NCBI GenBank assembly: GCA_019114005.1
Contig: DXGH01000008.1
Coordinates: forward strand, 1 to 53,957
Direction: 5' to 3'
Length of the DNA stretch: 53,957 nt
From: Candidatus Acetatifactor stercoripullorum
Lineage (GTDB): Bacteria; Bacillota; Clostridia; Lachnospirales; Lachnospiraceae
Both the position numbers and the translations under genes were made by a program. Position 1 is the first letter of the stretch, and the number at the start of each line of letters is the position of its first letter. A model generated the notes under the pieces. It ran no database searches and was not told the origin of the DNA. It was given only the letters and a program-made list of their open reading frames with translations. This document shows positions 1-9,185 of this stretch, one piece after another.

Positions 1-101
1 ACCGTCTCTTTTGAAAACGGCATACTGTATTCTCCATTGTAACGGATAAGAAAGCATTTGTCACTTGTTATTTTCAGCAACCAGGTAACTGCAAAAAATG
101 G

Positions 102-130
102 TTTACAATATTGTGGGATTATGCTATACT
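102..130 (+). promoter_or_regulatory. Sigma-A promoter of rpsO
   Basis: TTTACA (102-107) and TATACT (125-130) are separated by exactly 17 bases, a near-consensus housekeeping promoter. It lies about 90 bases upstream of the rpsO start. Confidence 0.85.
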
Positions 131-220
131 ATGTCAGTATGATTTAGCCGATGCTCAGATGAGGGAGACTCCGGCCCGGTCTTAGTATCAGGCGATTTGA
201 AGAAAACAGGAGGAAACAAA
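131..220 (+). promoter_or_regulatory. rpsO 5' leader, possibly structured
   Basis: The leader between the promoter and rpsO can fold locally: GATGCT can pair with AGTATC, enclosing GGGAGACTCC. S15 is known to autoregulate through leader RNA in other bacteria, but I cannot match this leader to a described S15-binding fold. The AGGAGG Shine-Dalgarno at its 3' end is clear. Confidence 0.35.
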
Positions 221-487
221 ATGATTTCTAAGGAAAAGAAAACAGCAATCATGAACGAGTATGCCAGGACACCTGGAGATACCGGTTCACCTGAGGTGCA
301 GATCGCAGTGCTGACTGCAAGAATCCAGGAGCTTACCGAGCATTTGAAGGCAAATCCCAAGGATCATCACTCCCGCCGGGGTATGCTTAAAATGGTAGGC
401 CAGAGACGCGGCCTTCTGGAATATCTCAAGAGAAAGGATATCGAGAGATATCGTAAGCTGATTGAGAGACTTGGCCTGCGTAAATAA
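221..487 (+). CDS. rpsO: 30S ribosomal protein S15
   Basis: An 88-residue protein that binds the central domain of 16S rRNA early in small-subunit assembly. The usual S15 landmarks are present: the [11 protein letters not shown] segment, the HHSRRGML segment and the C-terminal [12 protein letters not shown]. An upstream in-frame TTG at 197 is rejected because AGGAGG at 209-214 sits directly before the ATG at 221. pnp follows, the common rpsO-pnp pairing in bacteria, with a hairpin between them that probably sets their relative expression. Confidence 0.98.
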   Translation: MISKEKKTAIMNEYARTPGDTGSPEVQIAVLTARIQELTEHLKANPKDHHSRRGMLKMVGQRRGLLEYLKRKDIERYRKLIERLGLRK

Positions 488-503
488 AGGGAGACATGGG
501 AAG

Positions 504-540
504 GCGGAGACGGTCCGAATTTTTCGGCCCTCCGCTTTTT
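504..540 (+). terminator. Hairpin terminator/attenuator between rpsO and pnp
   Basis: GCGGAG-A-CGGTCCGAA pairs with TTCGGCCC-TCCGC and is followed by TTTTT. It lies just after rpsO and would end or attenuate transcripts before pnp. Confidence 0.7.
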
Positions 541-731
541 GTGCGATTTTGCGCAGAGAAAACAGAGGCGGCAGACAGATGCGCGCTGAGGGCTTTGGAA
601 CAGAATGGAATTCCGAGACCGCTGAAAAGGATATGTTTTCACGTGTTCTTTTCAGTAGTTTCGGTGTCTTCTGTTCCAAAAGGAAAATATTTTGATTACC
701 GCAGGAAGCGGAGGAATGGAGGATCTTATTT

Positions 732-2822
732 ATGTATCAGACCTATGAAATGGAGCTTGCCGGACGTACCCTCAAGGTGGATATCAACCGTGTGGGCAGA
801 CAGGCAAACGGCTGTGCTTTTATGCACTATGGAGACACTACCGTGCTCAGCACGGCAACGGCTTCCGAGAAACCCAGGGAGGGAATTGATTTCTTTCCCT
901 TAAGCGTTGAGTATGAGGAAAAGCTGTACGCTGTGGGGAAGATTCCCGGAGGCTTTAATAAGAGGGAGGGGAAGGCCAGCGAAAATGCCATTCTCACCAG
1001 CCGTGTGATTGACAGACCCATGCGGCCCCTGTTTCCAAAGGACTACCGCAATGATGTGACGCTGAACAATATGGTAATGAGTGTGGACCCGGAATGCCGC
1101 CCGGAGCTGGTGGCTATGCTGGGCGCTGCCATTGCCACCTGTATTTCAGATATTCCCTTTGATGGTCCCTGTGCCATGACCCAGGTGGGCATGATAGACG
1201 GAGAGTTTATCATCAACCCTTCCCAGGAGCAGTGGAAAAACGGCGATCTGAATCTGACGGTTGCCTCTACCAAGGAAAAGGTGATCATGATTGAGGCGGG
1301 CGCCAACGAGGTTCCTGAGGCGAAAATGATCGAAGCCATCTACAAGGCCCATGAGATCAACCAGACGGTGATTGCCTTCATTGAAAAAATCGTTGCCGAG
1401 ACAGGCAAGAAAAAGCATGAATATACAAGCTGCGCCGTTCCTGAGGAAATGTTTGAGGAAATGAAGAAGATCGTAACGCCTCAGGAGATGGAGAGCGCGG
1501 TGTTTACCGATGACAAGCAGACCAGAGAGGAGAATATCCGGGTCATTACACAAAGGCTGGAGGAAGCCTTTGCGGACAATGAGGACTGGCTTGCAATGCT
1601 GGGAGAGGCTGTGTATCAGTATGAGAAAAAGACGGTGCGCAAGATGATTTTAAAGGACCACAAGCGTCCGGACGGCCGTGAAATCACCCAGATACGTCCT
1701 CTTGCCGCAGAAGTAGATATCATTCCCAGAGTGCACGGCTCCGCTATGTTTACCAGAGGCCAGACCCAGATCTGTAATGTATGTACCCTTGCACCCTTGT
1801 CTGAGCAGCAGAGACTGGATGGACTGGACGAAAATGAAGTAAGCAAGAGATATATGCACCATTACAATTTCCCGTCCTATTCTGTAGGTGAAACAAAGCC
1901 CTCCAGAGGACCGGGAAGACGTGAGATCGGCCACGGGGCGCTGGCAGAGCGGGCTCTTTTGCCTGTGCTTCCAAGCGAAGAGGAATTCCCTTATGCCATT
2001 CGTACTGTTTCGGAGACCTTTGAATCCAATGGTTCCACCTCCATGGCGTCCACCTGTGCATCCTGTATGTCCTTGATGGCGGCAGGTGTACCCATCAAAA
2101 AGATGGTGGCCGGTATTTCCTGCGGTCTTGTGACAGGGGATACGGATGATGATTTTGTACTGCTCACCGATATCCAGGGTTTGGAGGATTTCTTCGGAGA
2201 TATGGACTTTAAGGTGACCGGTACCACAGCGGGCATCACCGCAATCCAGATGGACATTAAGATTCATGGACTGACAAGGCCCATTGTGGAGGGCGCTATC
2301 GAGAGATGCCGTGAGGCCAGACTGTTTATTATGGAAAACTGCATGAAGAAGGCAATTGCGGCTCCCAGACCGGAGGTAGGTCCTTACGCACCTAAGATTA
2401 TTTCCATTCAGATTGATCCCGAGAGAATCGGCGATGTGGTGGGACAGCGCGGTAAGACCATCAATGAGATCATTGCCCGCACCGGCGTAAAAATTGATAT
2501 TATGGATGACGGAAATGTATCTGTCTGCGGTACGGATCAGGCAATGATGGACAAGGCTGTGGAGATGATCAAGATTATCACCACTGATTTTGAGGAAGGC
2601 CAGATCTTTAAGGGCAAGGTTGTAAGCATCAAGGAGTTTGGCGCCTTTTTGGAATTTGCTCCCGGCAAGGAGGGCATGGTTCACATCTCCAAGATTGCAA
2701 AGGAAAGAATCAACCGGGTAGAGGATGTGCTCACTTTGGGAGATGTGGTGACCGTAGTATGCCTGGGTAAGGATAAGATGGGAAGAATCAGCTTCTCCAT
2801 GAAGGATGTAGCCCAGAAGTAA
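732..2822 (+). CDS. pnp: Polyribonucleotide nucleotidyltransferase (PNPase)
   Basis: A 696-residue phosphorolytic 3'-5' exoribonuclease that degrades mRNA and can add 3' tails, acting as a cytoplasmic trimer. Two RNase PH-like halves are visible: the N-terminal one with GGFNKREGK and DRPMRPLFP, and the C-terminal one with FTRGQTQ and the GDTDDDF region. A KH domain (IGDVVGQRGKTINEII) and a C-terminal S1 domain (FKGKVVSIKEFGAFLEF) follow. Length is normal for the family. GGAGG at 718-722 fixes the ATG at 732. No separate promoter was found, so it probably depends on read-through past the hairpin at 504-540. Confidence 0.98.
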   Translation: MYQTYEMELAGRTLKVDINRVGRQANGCAFMHYGDTTVLSTATASEKPREGIDFFPLSVEYEEKLYAVGKIPGGFNKREGKASENAILTSRVIDRPMRPLFPKDYRNDVTLNNMVMSVDPECRPELVAMLGAAIATCISDIPFDGPCAMTQVGMIDGEFIINPSQEQWKNGDLNLTVASTKEKVIMIEAGANEVPEAKMIEAIYKAHEINQTVIAFIEKIVAETGKKKHEYTSCAVPEEMFEEMKKIVTPQEMESAVFTDDKQTREENIRVITQRLEEAFADNEDWLAMLGEAVYQYEKKTVRKMILKDHKRPDGREITQIRPLAAEVDIIPRVHGSAMFTRGQTQICNVCTLAPLSEQQRLDGLDENEVSKRYMHHYNFPSYSVGETKPSRGPGRREIGHGALAERALLPVLPSEEEFPYAIRTVSETFESNGSTSMASTCASCMSLMAAGVPIKKMVAGISCGLVTGDTDDDFVLLTDIQGLEDFFGDMDFKVTGTTAGITAIQMDIKIHGLTRPIVEGAIERCREARLFIMENCMKKAIAAPRPEVGPYAPKIISIQIDPERIGDVVGQRGKTINEIIARTGVKIDIMDDGNVSVCGTDQAMMDKAVEMIKIITTDFEEGQIFKGKVVSIKEFGAFLEFAPGKEGMVHISKIAKERINRVEDVLTLGDVVTVVCLGKDKMGRISFSMKDVAQK

Positions 2823-2884
2823 AAAACAAAAAGAGGCGCAGAACAGAGGAAACGTATCAGGAGAGGGAAGGAGGCGTGGGTAAG

Positions 2885-3463
2885 ATGGAAGATATTATGA
2901 AGCTGCTGGAAGGCCGCAGGACCTACAGAAGATTCAAACAGCATCCAGTGCCCAAGGAGGTTCTGGATGAAATCCTGATGGCGGCAAGGCTTGCCTCCAG
3001 CGCTGCAAACAGACAGCCGCTTGGCTATGTGGTGGTGCAGAACGAAGAAAAGGTAAAAGAAGTATTTTCCCATACCCGCTGGGCGGGAGCGCTGCCTCCT
3101 GAGCTTGGACAGCCCAGGGAAGGGGAAAGACCGGTGCTGTTTATCGGGGTGGTGGAGAATACGGATATCAACCCGGACTGCGACACCGATGCCGGACTTG
3201 CCATTGCCAATATGACCCTGGCGGCCTGGAACCGGGGTGTGGGCAGCTGTATCATTGGAGCCTGCAATAAAGAAAAGCTCTCGGAATTGTTTGGCCTTTC
3301 AGAAAAGCAGAAGCTGCATACTGTGGTTGCATTCGGATATCCCTCCCATGCAAGCCGTATTGTGGATCTTGATCAGGGAGGAGACTGCAGATATTATCTG
3401 GACGAAAAGAAGGATTATGTTGTGCCGAAGCGCAGGCTTTCGGATATAGTGAAGTACCTGTAA
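2885..3463 (+). CDS. Nitroreductase-family FMN oxidoreductase
   Basis: A 192-residue protein of the FMN-dependent nitroreductase fold. The N-terminal RRTYRRF segment and ASSAANRQPLGYVVVQ match the phosphate- and flavin-binding parts of the family. NMTLAAWNRGVGSCIIGA is the usual second conserved block, and VVAFGYPS follows near the C-terminus. The natural substrate cannot be read from sequence. An in-frame GTG at 2876 is too close to AGGAGG (2869-2874), so ATG 2885 with a 10-base spacing is chosen. The gene stands alone, closed by a strong terminator. Confidence 0.9.
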   Translation: MEDIMKLLEGRRTYRRFKQHPVPKEVLDEILMAARLASSAANRQPLGYVVVQNEEKVKEVFSHTRWAGALPPELGQPREGERPVLFIGVVENTDINPDCDTDAGLAIANMTLAAWNRGVGSCIIGACNKEKLSELFGLSEKQKLHTVVAFGYPSHASRIVDLDQGGDCRYYLDEKKDYVVPKRRLSDIVKYL

Positions 3464-3474
3464 AAGAAAAGCAG

Positions 3475-3507
3475 CAAAAAAACCGTGTCGAAAAGACGCG
3501 GTTTTTT
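3475..3507 (+). terminator. Intrinsic terminator after the nitroreductase gene
   Basis: AAAAAACCGTGTC and GACGCGGTTTTTT pair around a GAAAA loop, giving a short GC stem with a T run. The A/T flanks make it potentially bidirectional. Confidence 0.88.
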
Positions 3508-3608
3508 GCTTTCACCGATTCTTTACAAATATTTATATTTATTTAATTGTACTTTTGTGCAGGTTGATTGATAATGAAACAGACGAAGATAGAAAGGTAC
3601 GGATCAAA

Positions 3609-5375
3609 ATGTTAAAACTTCTTAAGTACTTCAAAAAGCAGGATTGGCTTATCGTTTTGGCCTGCGTTTTTTTTGTGGCGTGTCAGGTGGGATTGGATTT
3701 GACCCTGCCGGATTACATGTCGGAAATCACAAGCCTGGTGCAGACGGAAGGCAGTCTGATGAGCGATATTTTTGCCGCCGGAGGGAAAATGCTTCTTTGT
3801 GCGCTGGGAAGCTTAGTGTTTGCGGTGGCGGTAGGATATTTCGCTTCCAGACTTGCGGCGACGCTGGCCCGCAGGGTCAGACAGGCGGTTTTTGAAAAGG
3901 TGGAGAATTTTTCCATGGAGGAAATCAACCGGTTTTCCACAGCCAGCCTGATTACCCGTTCTACTAACGATATCACCCAGATTCAGATGATTATTGCCAT
4001 GGGACTTCAGGTGATGATTAAGGCTCCCATTATGGCGGTGTGGGCTATTTTGAAAATCTCCGGCAAAAGCTGGCAGTGGACGGCGGCAACAGCGGCGGCT
4101 GTGGTATTTCTGCTGATTCTGATTGTTGTACTTATGATATTTGCATTACCCAGATTCAGGAAGATTCAAACGCTGACGGATAACCTGAACCGTGTTACCA
4201 GGGAAAACCTTACCGGCATCCGGGTGGTGCGGGCCTACAATGCGGAACAGTATCAAGAGGAAAAGTTTGAGGCGGCCAATAAGGAGCTGACGGACAACAA
4301 TCTCTTTGCCCATAGAATGATGGCGATTATGAATCCGGGAATGAACATTATCATGAACGGTCTCACATTGTCCATCTACTGGATCGGGGCGGTTCTGATC
4401 AATGAAGCTCAGCTTGTGGAGCGTATCGGATTGTTTTCGGATATGGTGGTGTTCTCCTCCTATGCGATGCAGGTGGTTATGGCTTTTATGCTTTTGACGA
4501 TGATTTTCATTATGCTCCCCAGAGCAAGCGTTTCTGCAAAGCGTATCAATGAGGTGCTGGATACGGAGCCTGGAATAAAGGATGGAGAAAGAACAGAGGG
4601 CCTGCCGGGAAAGGAAGGAGAGGTGGAATTCCGCCATGTAAGCTTCCGCTATCCCGACGCTGCGGACGATGTGCTTACAGATATCAGCTTTACGGCACAT
4701 AAGGGAGAGACTATCGCCTTTATCGGCTCCACCGGAAGTGGTAAGTCTACGCTGGTGAATCTGGTTCCCCGTTTTTATGACGCTACGGAAGGGGAGGTGC
4801 TTGTGGACGGAGTGAACGTAAAGGAGTACACGGCCAAAGCGCTGCACAACAAGCTTGGATATGTGTCCCAGAGAGCGGTGATGTTTGCGGGAACCGTGGA
4901 GAGCAATGTGTCCTACGGTGACAACGGACGAGACACAGGGGTGGACAGCGAGTATGTGAAAAAGTCCGTAGATATTGCTCAGGGCACGGAGTTTGTGGAG
5001 AAGATGGAGGACGCTTACCAGGGAATGGTGGCGCAAAACGGTGCCAACCTCTCGGGAGGACAAAAGCAGCGGCTTGCCATTGCCAGAGCGATATATAGGA
5101 AGCCTGAAATCTATATTTTTGACGACTCTTTTTCAGCGCTGGACTACAAGACGGACAAGGTTCTGCGGGCGGCTCTGAAAAAAGAGACGGCGGACACCAC
5201 TTCCCTTATTGTGGCCCAGCGTATCGGCACTATAAAAAATGCGGATAAGATTATTGTCCTGGAGGAAGGAAAAGCAGTGGGAATGGGAACCCATGAGGAG
5301 CTTCTGCAAAATTGTGAGGTTTACAGGCAGATCGCCCTTTCCCAGCTGTCAAAGGAGGAGCTTGCAAATGAGTAA
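3609..5375 (+). CDS. ABC exporter half-transporter with degenerate Walker B
   Basis: A 588-residue fusion of a six-helix membrane domain (residues about 1-320) and an ATPase domain. The ATPase has Walker A GSTGSGKST, the signature LSGGQKQR and a Walker B reading IYIFDDSFSALD. The catalytic glutamate after the Walker B aspartate is replaced by aspartate, the hallmark of the degenerate subunit in heterodimeric exporters such as TM287/288 and BmrCD. It overlaps the next gene by 8 bases (ATGAGTAA), implying coupled translation and a 1:1 complex. The ATG at 3609 is preceded by AGAAAGG; an upstream TTG at 3555 lacks a ribosome site. Substrate is unknown; multidrug or lipid export is typical. Confidence 0.93.
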   Translation: MLKLLKYFKKQDWLIVLACVFFVACQVGLDLTLPDYMSEITSLVQTEGSLMSDIFAAGGKMLLCALGSLVFAVAVGYFASRLAATLARRVRQAVFEKVENFSMEEINRFSTASLITRSTNDITQIQMIIAMGLQVMIKAPIMAVWAILKISGKSWQWTAATAAAVVFLLILIVVLMIFALPRFRKIQTLTDNLNRVTRENLTGIRVVRAYNAEQYQEEKFEAANKELTDNNLFAHRMMAIMNPGMNIIMNGLTLSIYWIGAVLINEAQLVERIGLFSDMVVFSSYAMQVVMAFMLLTMIFIMLPRASVSAKRINEVLDTEPGIKDGERTEGLPGKEGEVEFRHVSFRYPDAADDVLTDISFTAHKGETIAFIGSTGSGKSTLVNLVPRFYDATEGEVLVDGVNVKEYTAKALHNKLGYVSQRAVMFAGTVESNVSYGDNGRDTGVDSEYVKKSVDIAQGTEFVEKMEDAYQGMVAQNGANLSGGQKQRLAIARAIYRKPEIYIFDDSFSALDYKTDKVLRAALKKETADTTSLIVAQRIGTIKNADKIIVLEEGKAVGMGTHEELLQNCEVYRQIALSQLSKEELANE

Positions 5376-7191
5376 TGAAAATAGACAAAGGCCTGCAGGC
5401 CGCGGCATGATGGGCGGCCGGGGCGGCATGCGGGGACCTGGAGAAAAGGCCAAGGATTTCACAGGAACATGGAAAAAGCTTCTTTTGTACTGCAGACGGT
5501 ATTTTCCCTTTCTTGCGGGAGCCCTGATCCTTGCTATGGCAGGGGCCATATGCTCTCTGATTGGACCGGATAAATTGAAGGATCTGACCAATCTGATTAC
5601 CCAGGGACTGACCACAGAGATTGATATGGAGGGAGTGAAGCGTATCGCATTCGGGCTGGCAGTTCTTTACGGATGCAGCGCCGTCTGCTCCTACATTCAG
5701 TCCTTTGCCATGGCTACTATCACCCAGGCGGTCACCAAAAGGCTTCGAAGCGATATTTCCGTAAAAATCAACAAGGTACCTTTAAATTATTTTAATAAAA
5801 CAAGTTTTGGAGATGTGCTCAGCCGGGTCACAAACGATGTGGATACCATTGGACAAAGCCTGAACCAGAGCATTGGTTCTCTGGTAACAGCAGTAACTAT
5901 GTTCCTGGGCTCCCTGATTATGATGTTTTATACCAACTGGATCATGGCGCTCACTGCGGTAGTCTCTACCTTTGCAGGCTTCGGCATCATGATGACCATA
6001 ATGTCCAAATCCCAAAGACACTTCATTGAACAGCAAAGCCAGCTGGGACGCATCAACGGGCATATCGAGGAAATTTATTCCGGCCACAATGTAGTGAGGG
6101 CGTATAACGGAGAGGAAAAAGCCCTGGAAACCTTTACGGATATCAACGATCAGCTTTACAACAGCGCATGGAAAAGCCAGTTTTTGTCCGGTCTGATGAT
6201 GCCGATTATGAGCTTTATCGGAAATTTCGGTTATGTTGCGGTCTGTGTGGTGGGAGCTGCCCTGACGATGAATGATGTAATCAGCTTTGGCGTGATTGTA
6301 GCGTTTATGATGTATATCAGGCTTTTTACCAATCCGCTGAGTCAGATTGCCCAGGCCATGACCAGCCTGCAGTCCACAGCCGCAGCAGGAGAACGTGTCT
6401 TTGCGTTTTTGGAGGAAGAAGAGCTTAAGGACGAAAGCGGGAAAACTGCCCGCCTTGAAAATGCAAGAGGCGATGTGGAGTTTCGCCATGTCCGTTTTGG
6501 GTATCAGCCGGATCACATTATTATCAAGGACTTTTCGGCCCATGCCAAAGCCGGACAGAAAATTGCAATCGTAGGACCCACAGGAGCGGGCAAAACCACT
6601 ATGGTAAACCTGCTGATGCGTTTTTACGAGCTGAATGGGGGCGATATTTTGATAGACGGTGTTTCCACGAAGAATCTGACCAGGGAAAATGTGCATGATC
6701 TGTTTTGCATGGTGCTGCAGGACACCTGGCTTTTTGAAGGCACTATTCGGGAAAATATTGTGTACTGCAAGGAAAATGTCAGCGATGCGGAAGTGGAGAA
6801 AGCCTGCCGGGCGGTGGGGATTCACCATTTTATCAGCACACTGCCAAAGGGCTACGACACAGTGCTCAACGACAAGGCTAATTTGTCTGCGGGGCAAAAG
6901 CAGCTGATTACCATTGCCCGGGCCATGATCGAGAACGCGCCTTTGCTGATTCTGGATGAGGCCACAAGCTCTGTGGACACCAGAACGGAGATACAGATTC
7001 AGAAAGCCATGGATAAGCTGACGGAAGGAAGGACTTCTTTTGTGATCGCCCATAGACTTTCCACGATCAAAAACGCGGATATGATTCTGGTGATGAAGGA
7101 CGGGGACATCATCGAGAGCGGAAATCACAAGGAGCTTTTGGAAAAGGGAGGCTTTTATGCCGATCTGTACAACAGCCAGTTTGCATCGTAA
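5368..7191 (+). CDS. ABC exporter half-transporter, catalytic partner
   Basis: A 607-residue partner of the preceding half-transporter. It starts with a Gly/Arg/Met-rich cytosolic tail (GRGMMGGRGGMRG, residues about 10-25), then six membrane helices and an ATPase domain. Walker A is GPTGAGKTT and Walker B is LLILDEATS with the catalytic glutamate intact. The signature is LSAGQ rather than LSGGQ. In a heterodimer this altered signature would face the Asp-bearing site of the partner, so both defects fall in one nucleotide site and the other stays canonical. AAAGGAGG lies inside the upstream gene and sets ATG 5368. Confidence 0.93.
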   Translation: MSNENRQRPAGRGMMGGRGGMRGPGEKAKDFTGTWKKLLLYCRRYFPFLAGALILAMAGAICSLIGPDKLKDLTNLITQGLTTEIDMEGVKRIAFGLAVLYGCSAVCSYIQSFAMATITQAVTKRLRSDISVKINKVPLNYFNKTSFGDVLSRVTNDVDTIGQSLNQSIGSLVTAVTMFLGSLIMMFYTNWIMALTAVVSTFAGFGIMMTIMSKSQRHFIEQQSQLGRINGHIEEIYSGHNVVRAYNGEEKALETFTDINDQLYNSAWKSQFLSGLMMPIMSFIGNFGYVAVCVVGAALTMNDVISFGVIVAFMMYIRLFTNPLSQIAQAMTSLQSTAAAGERVFAFLEEEELKDESGKTARLENARGDVEFRHVRFGYQPDHIIIKDFSAHAKAGQKIAIVGPTGAGKTTMVNLLMRFYELNGGDILIDGVSTKNLTRENVHDLFCMVLQDTWLFEGTIRENIVYCKENVSDAEVEKACRAVGIHHFISTLPKGYDTVLNDKANLSAGQKQLITIARAMIENAPLLILDEATSSVDTRTEIQIQKAMDKLTEGRTSFVIAHRLSTIKNADMILVMKDGDIIESGNHKELLEKGGFYADLYNSQFAS

Positions 7192-7258
7192 CATTGATCA
7201 TACACAAAGAAACGCGTACTGATTGCAAAGCCGCTCACGCGGCAGAATGAGAGGAAAT

Positions 7259-7870
7259 ATGAAATATCACATTATAGCCATAGAACGGGAGTATGCCAGC
7301 GCCGGGCAGGAGATCGGACAAAGGACGGCAAAACGTCTGGGGATACCCTGTTATGGGCGTGAAATTCTTGCCATGGCTGCCAAGGAGCTGGGACAGCCGG
7401 AGCATTATCTGGAGGATCTGGAGGAAAAGTCTACAGGAAGCTTTATGTATTCCATGTATGCGATGGCAAACCTGGGAAAGGGAGATTCTATCTTCCAGGG
7501 CAGATCGCTGCCCTTGGAGAGCAGGCTGTTTTTGACGGAATCAAAAATCATACAAAAGCTCACGCAGACCCCTGCTGTTGTGGTGGGGAGATGCGCCGCC
7601 CATTCCCTGAGAGAGCGGGAGGATGTGCTCCGGGTATTCATTCATGCGGACGACGTATTCCGTAAAAAAAGAGCGGTGGACACATATGGGATTCCCGCCC
7701 AGAAGGCCTCCGAGGTGTTAAAGAGGGCAGACAGGCGCAGAAGCGGCTATTATCGGGCCAACACCGGGAAGGACTGGAAAAACAGTCAAAATTACCATAT
7801 TGTTTTAGACAGCGGCCTGCTTGGAATTGAACGGTGTGCTGATATTCTGGAGACATGTATAAAGTCCTGA
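7259..7870 (+). CDS. Cytidylate kinase-like family protein
   Basis: A 203-residue protein that resembles the cytidylate-kinase-like family common in Clostridia. Its N-terminus (IAIEREYASAGQEIG followed by RLGIPCYGREIL) matches that family rather than a standard cmk, whose GxxxSGKST P-loop is absent. VVVGRCAAHSLRER and FIHADDVFRKKRA match the middle of the family. The true substrate is not known. Start chosen at ATG 7259 after GAGAGG; an in-frame ATG at 7247 and a TTG at 7223 are alternatives. It heads a run of four small genes. Confidence 0.82.
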   Translation: MKYHIIAIEREYASAGQEIGQRTAKRLGIPCYGREILAMAAKELGQPEHYLEDLEEKSTGSFMYSMYAMANLGKGDSIFQGRSLPLESRLFLTESKIIQKLTQTPAVVVGRCAAHSLREREDVLRVFIHADDVFRKKRAVDTYGIPAQKASEVLKRADRRRSGYYRANTGKDWKNSQNYHIVLDSGLLGIERCADILETCIKS

Positions 7871-7931
7871 AGGCTTTTTCGGACAGGAAATGATGGAAGG
7901 ATGTCCGCTTTAACGGACGGGAAGGAAAAAA

Positions 7932-8324
7932 ATGAGAGAAAAATTGCAGAGATTTATGTGGGGGCGCTATGGCAGCGACAGATTGAACCAATTTTTAATG
8001 ATCGCGGCCCTTGTGTGTCTGGTGATTTCCTTTTTTGGAGGAAACCTTTTTTACCTGTTTGCGCTTGCTTTGATGATTTATGTGTATTTCCGTATGTTTT
8101 CCCGGAATATAGCCAAGCGTAGTGCAGAAAACCAGTGGTATCTGAAAAAAGAGATGAAGGTCAGAGGCTTTTTCCAGAAAAAGAAAAGGGAATGGAAGCA
8201 GCTTAAGGAATACCATATTTACAGATGTCCCAACTGCAGGCAGAAGATACGGGTTCCCAGGGGAAAGGGCAGAATCGCCATAAGGTGCAGGAAATGCGGG
8301 ACGGAATTTATCAAAAAGAGTTGA
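7932..8324 (+). CDS. Small membrane protein with C-terminal zinc ribbon
   Basis: A 130-residue protein with two hydrophobic helices at about residues 20-55 (LIAALVCLVISFFGG and LFYLFALALMIYVYF), a basic linker, and a C-terminal ribbon CPNCRQKIRVPRGKGRIAIR-CRKC. The two CxxC knuckles predict one bound zinc on the cytosolic side. Related small clostridial proteins are annotated only as hypothetical or zinc-ribbon proteins. It is 15 bases upstream of the DUF5685 gene, so they are probably co-transcribed. Confidence 0.75.
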   Translation: MREKLQRFMWGRYGSDRLNQFLMIAALVCLVISFFGGNLFYLFALALMIYVYFRMFSRNIAKRSAENQWYLKKEMKVRGFFQKKKREWKQLKEYHIYRCPNCRQKIRVPRGKGRIAIRCRKCGTEFIKKS

Positions 8325-8339
8325 CAGGGAGGCAGTTTC

Positions 8340-9185
8340 ATGTTTGGATATATCATAGTTAACAAAGCCGAAATGAAATTTAAAGAGTTTGATATATACC
8401 ATTCCTATTATTGCGGCCTCTGCCGCAAGCTGAAGGAGAAGTACGGTATAACGGGCCAGCTTTCACTGAGCTATGATATGACCTTTTTACTCATGCTGTT
8501 TACAGGACTTTATGAGCCGCAGACACAGACGGGTGAGTGCCGATGTATCGCCCATCCCTTTGAAAAGCATGAAATCAGAACCAATCTCTTTACAGAGTAT
8601 GCGGCGGACATGAACTTGCTTTTGACACTCTATAAATGTCAGGATGACTGGGAGGATGAAAAAAAGCTCTGGAAGCTTGCATACGGTAAAATGCTGGAGG
8701 GAAAAAGCAAGGGCGTAAAGGAAACTTATGCCGCAAAGGTGAGAAATATCTGTCTTTTGATGCATGATTTTTATGATGCGGAAAAGACGGGAAATGGGGA
8801 TATTGACACCATGGCGGGATTGTTCGGAAAGATTATGGCCGGAATTTTTGTCTGCAGAGAGGACGAGTGGAGCGAAGGGCTGGGCCGTTTTGGGTTTTTC
8901 CTGGGAAAGTTTATCTATCTGTTAGATGCGTATGAGGATATTGAAGAGGATATCCGGAAAAATAACTTTAATCCTTTAAAAAGGATGTACAACGAACCGG
9001 ACTTTGAGGAAGAATGCAGGACGATTTTGACCATGATGATGTCAGAGTGCTGTAAGGAATTTGAGAGGCTGCCTATTTTAGAGAACGTGGAAATTTTGAG
9101 AAATATTTTGTATTCCGGAGTGTGGTGCCGGTATGAAGCGGTGAGAGAAAAGAGAAGGGCGGCTGTGGAGAAAAAGAATGAATGA
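8340..9185 (+). CDS. DUF5685 family protein
   Basis: A 281-residue protein that I recognise as DUF5685 by its start, [17 protein letters not shown], followed by [17 protein letters not shown]. Conserved cysteines (CGLC near residue 24, and ECRCIAHPF near residue 65) suggest a metal or redox site. [14 protein letters not shown] and the later [12 protein letters not shown] look like acidic helical metal-binding segments, loosely like all-alpha isoprenoid-synthase folds, but this is only an impression. It overlaps the downstream DnaJ-domain gene by 8 bases, so the two proteins are probably made together. Function is unknown. Confidence 0.8.
   Translation: MFGYIIVNKAEMKFKEFDIYHSYYCGLCRKLKEKYGITGQLSLSYDMTFLLMLFTGLYEPQTQTGECRCIAHPFEKHEIRTNLFTEYAADMNLLLTLYKCQDDWEDEKKLWKLAYGKMLEGKSKGVKETYAAKVRNICLLMHDFYDAEKTGNGDIDTMAGLFGKIMAGIFVCREDEWSEGLGRFGFFLGKFIYLLDAYEDIEEDIRKNNFNPLKRMYNEPDFEEECRTILTMMMSECCKEFERLPILENVEILRNILYSGVWCRYEAVREKRRAAVEKKNE

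Noticed and set aside
1650..2684. Long open frame on the minus strand within pnp (344 codons)
   Set aside because: Antisense to a complete pnp, with no family resemblance and no ribosome site.
4146..5063. 305-codon minus-strand frame opposite the first ABC gene
   Set aside because: The sense strand carries a complete ABC ATPase; no start signals on the minus strand.
5782..7194. 470-codon minus-strand frame opposite the second ABC gene
   Set aside because: A product of codon bias in the real gene; His/Gln/Leu-rich translation without domains.
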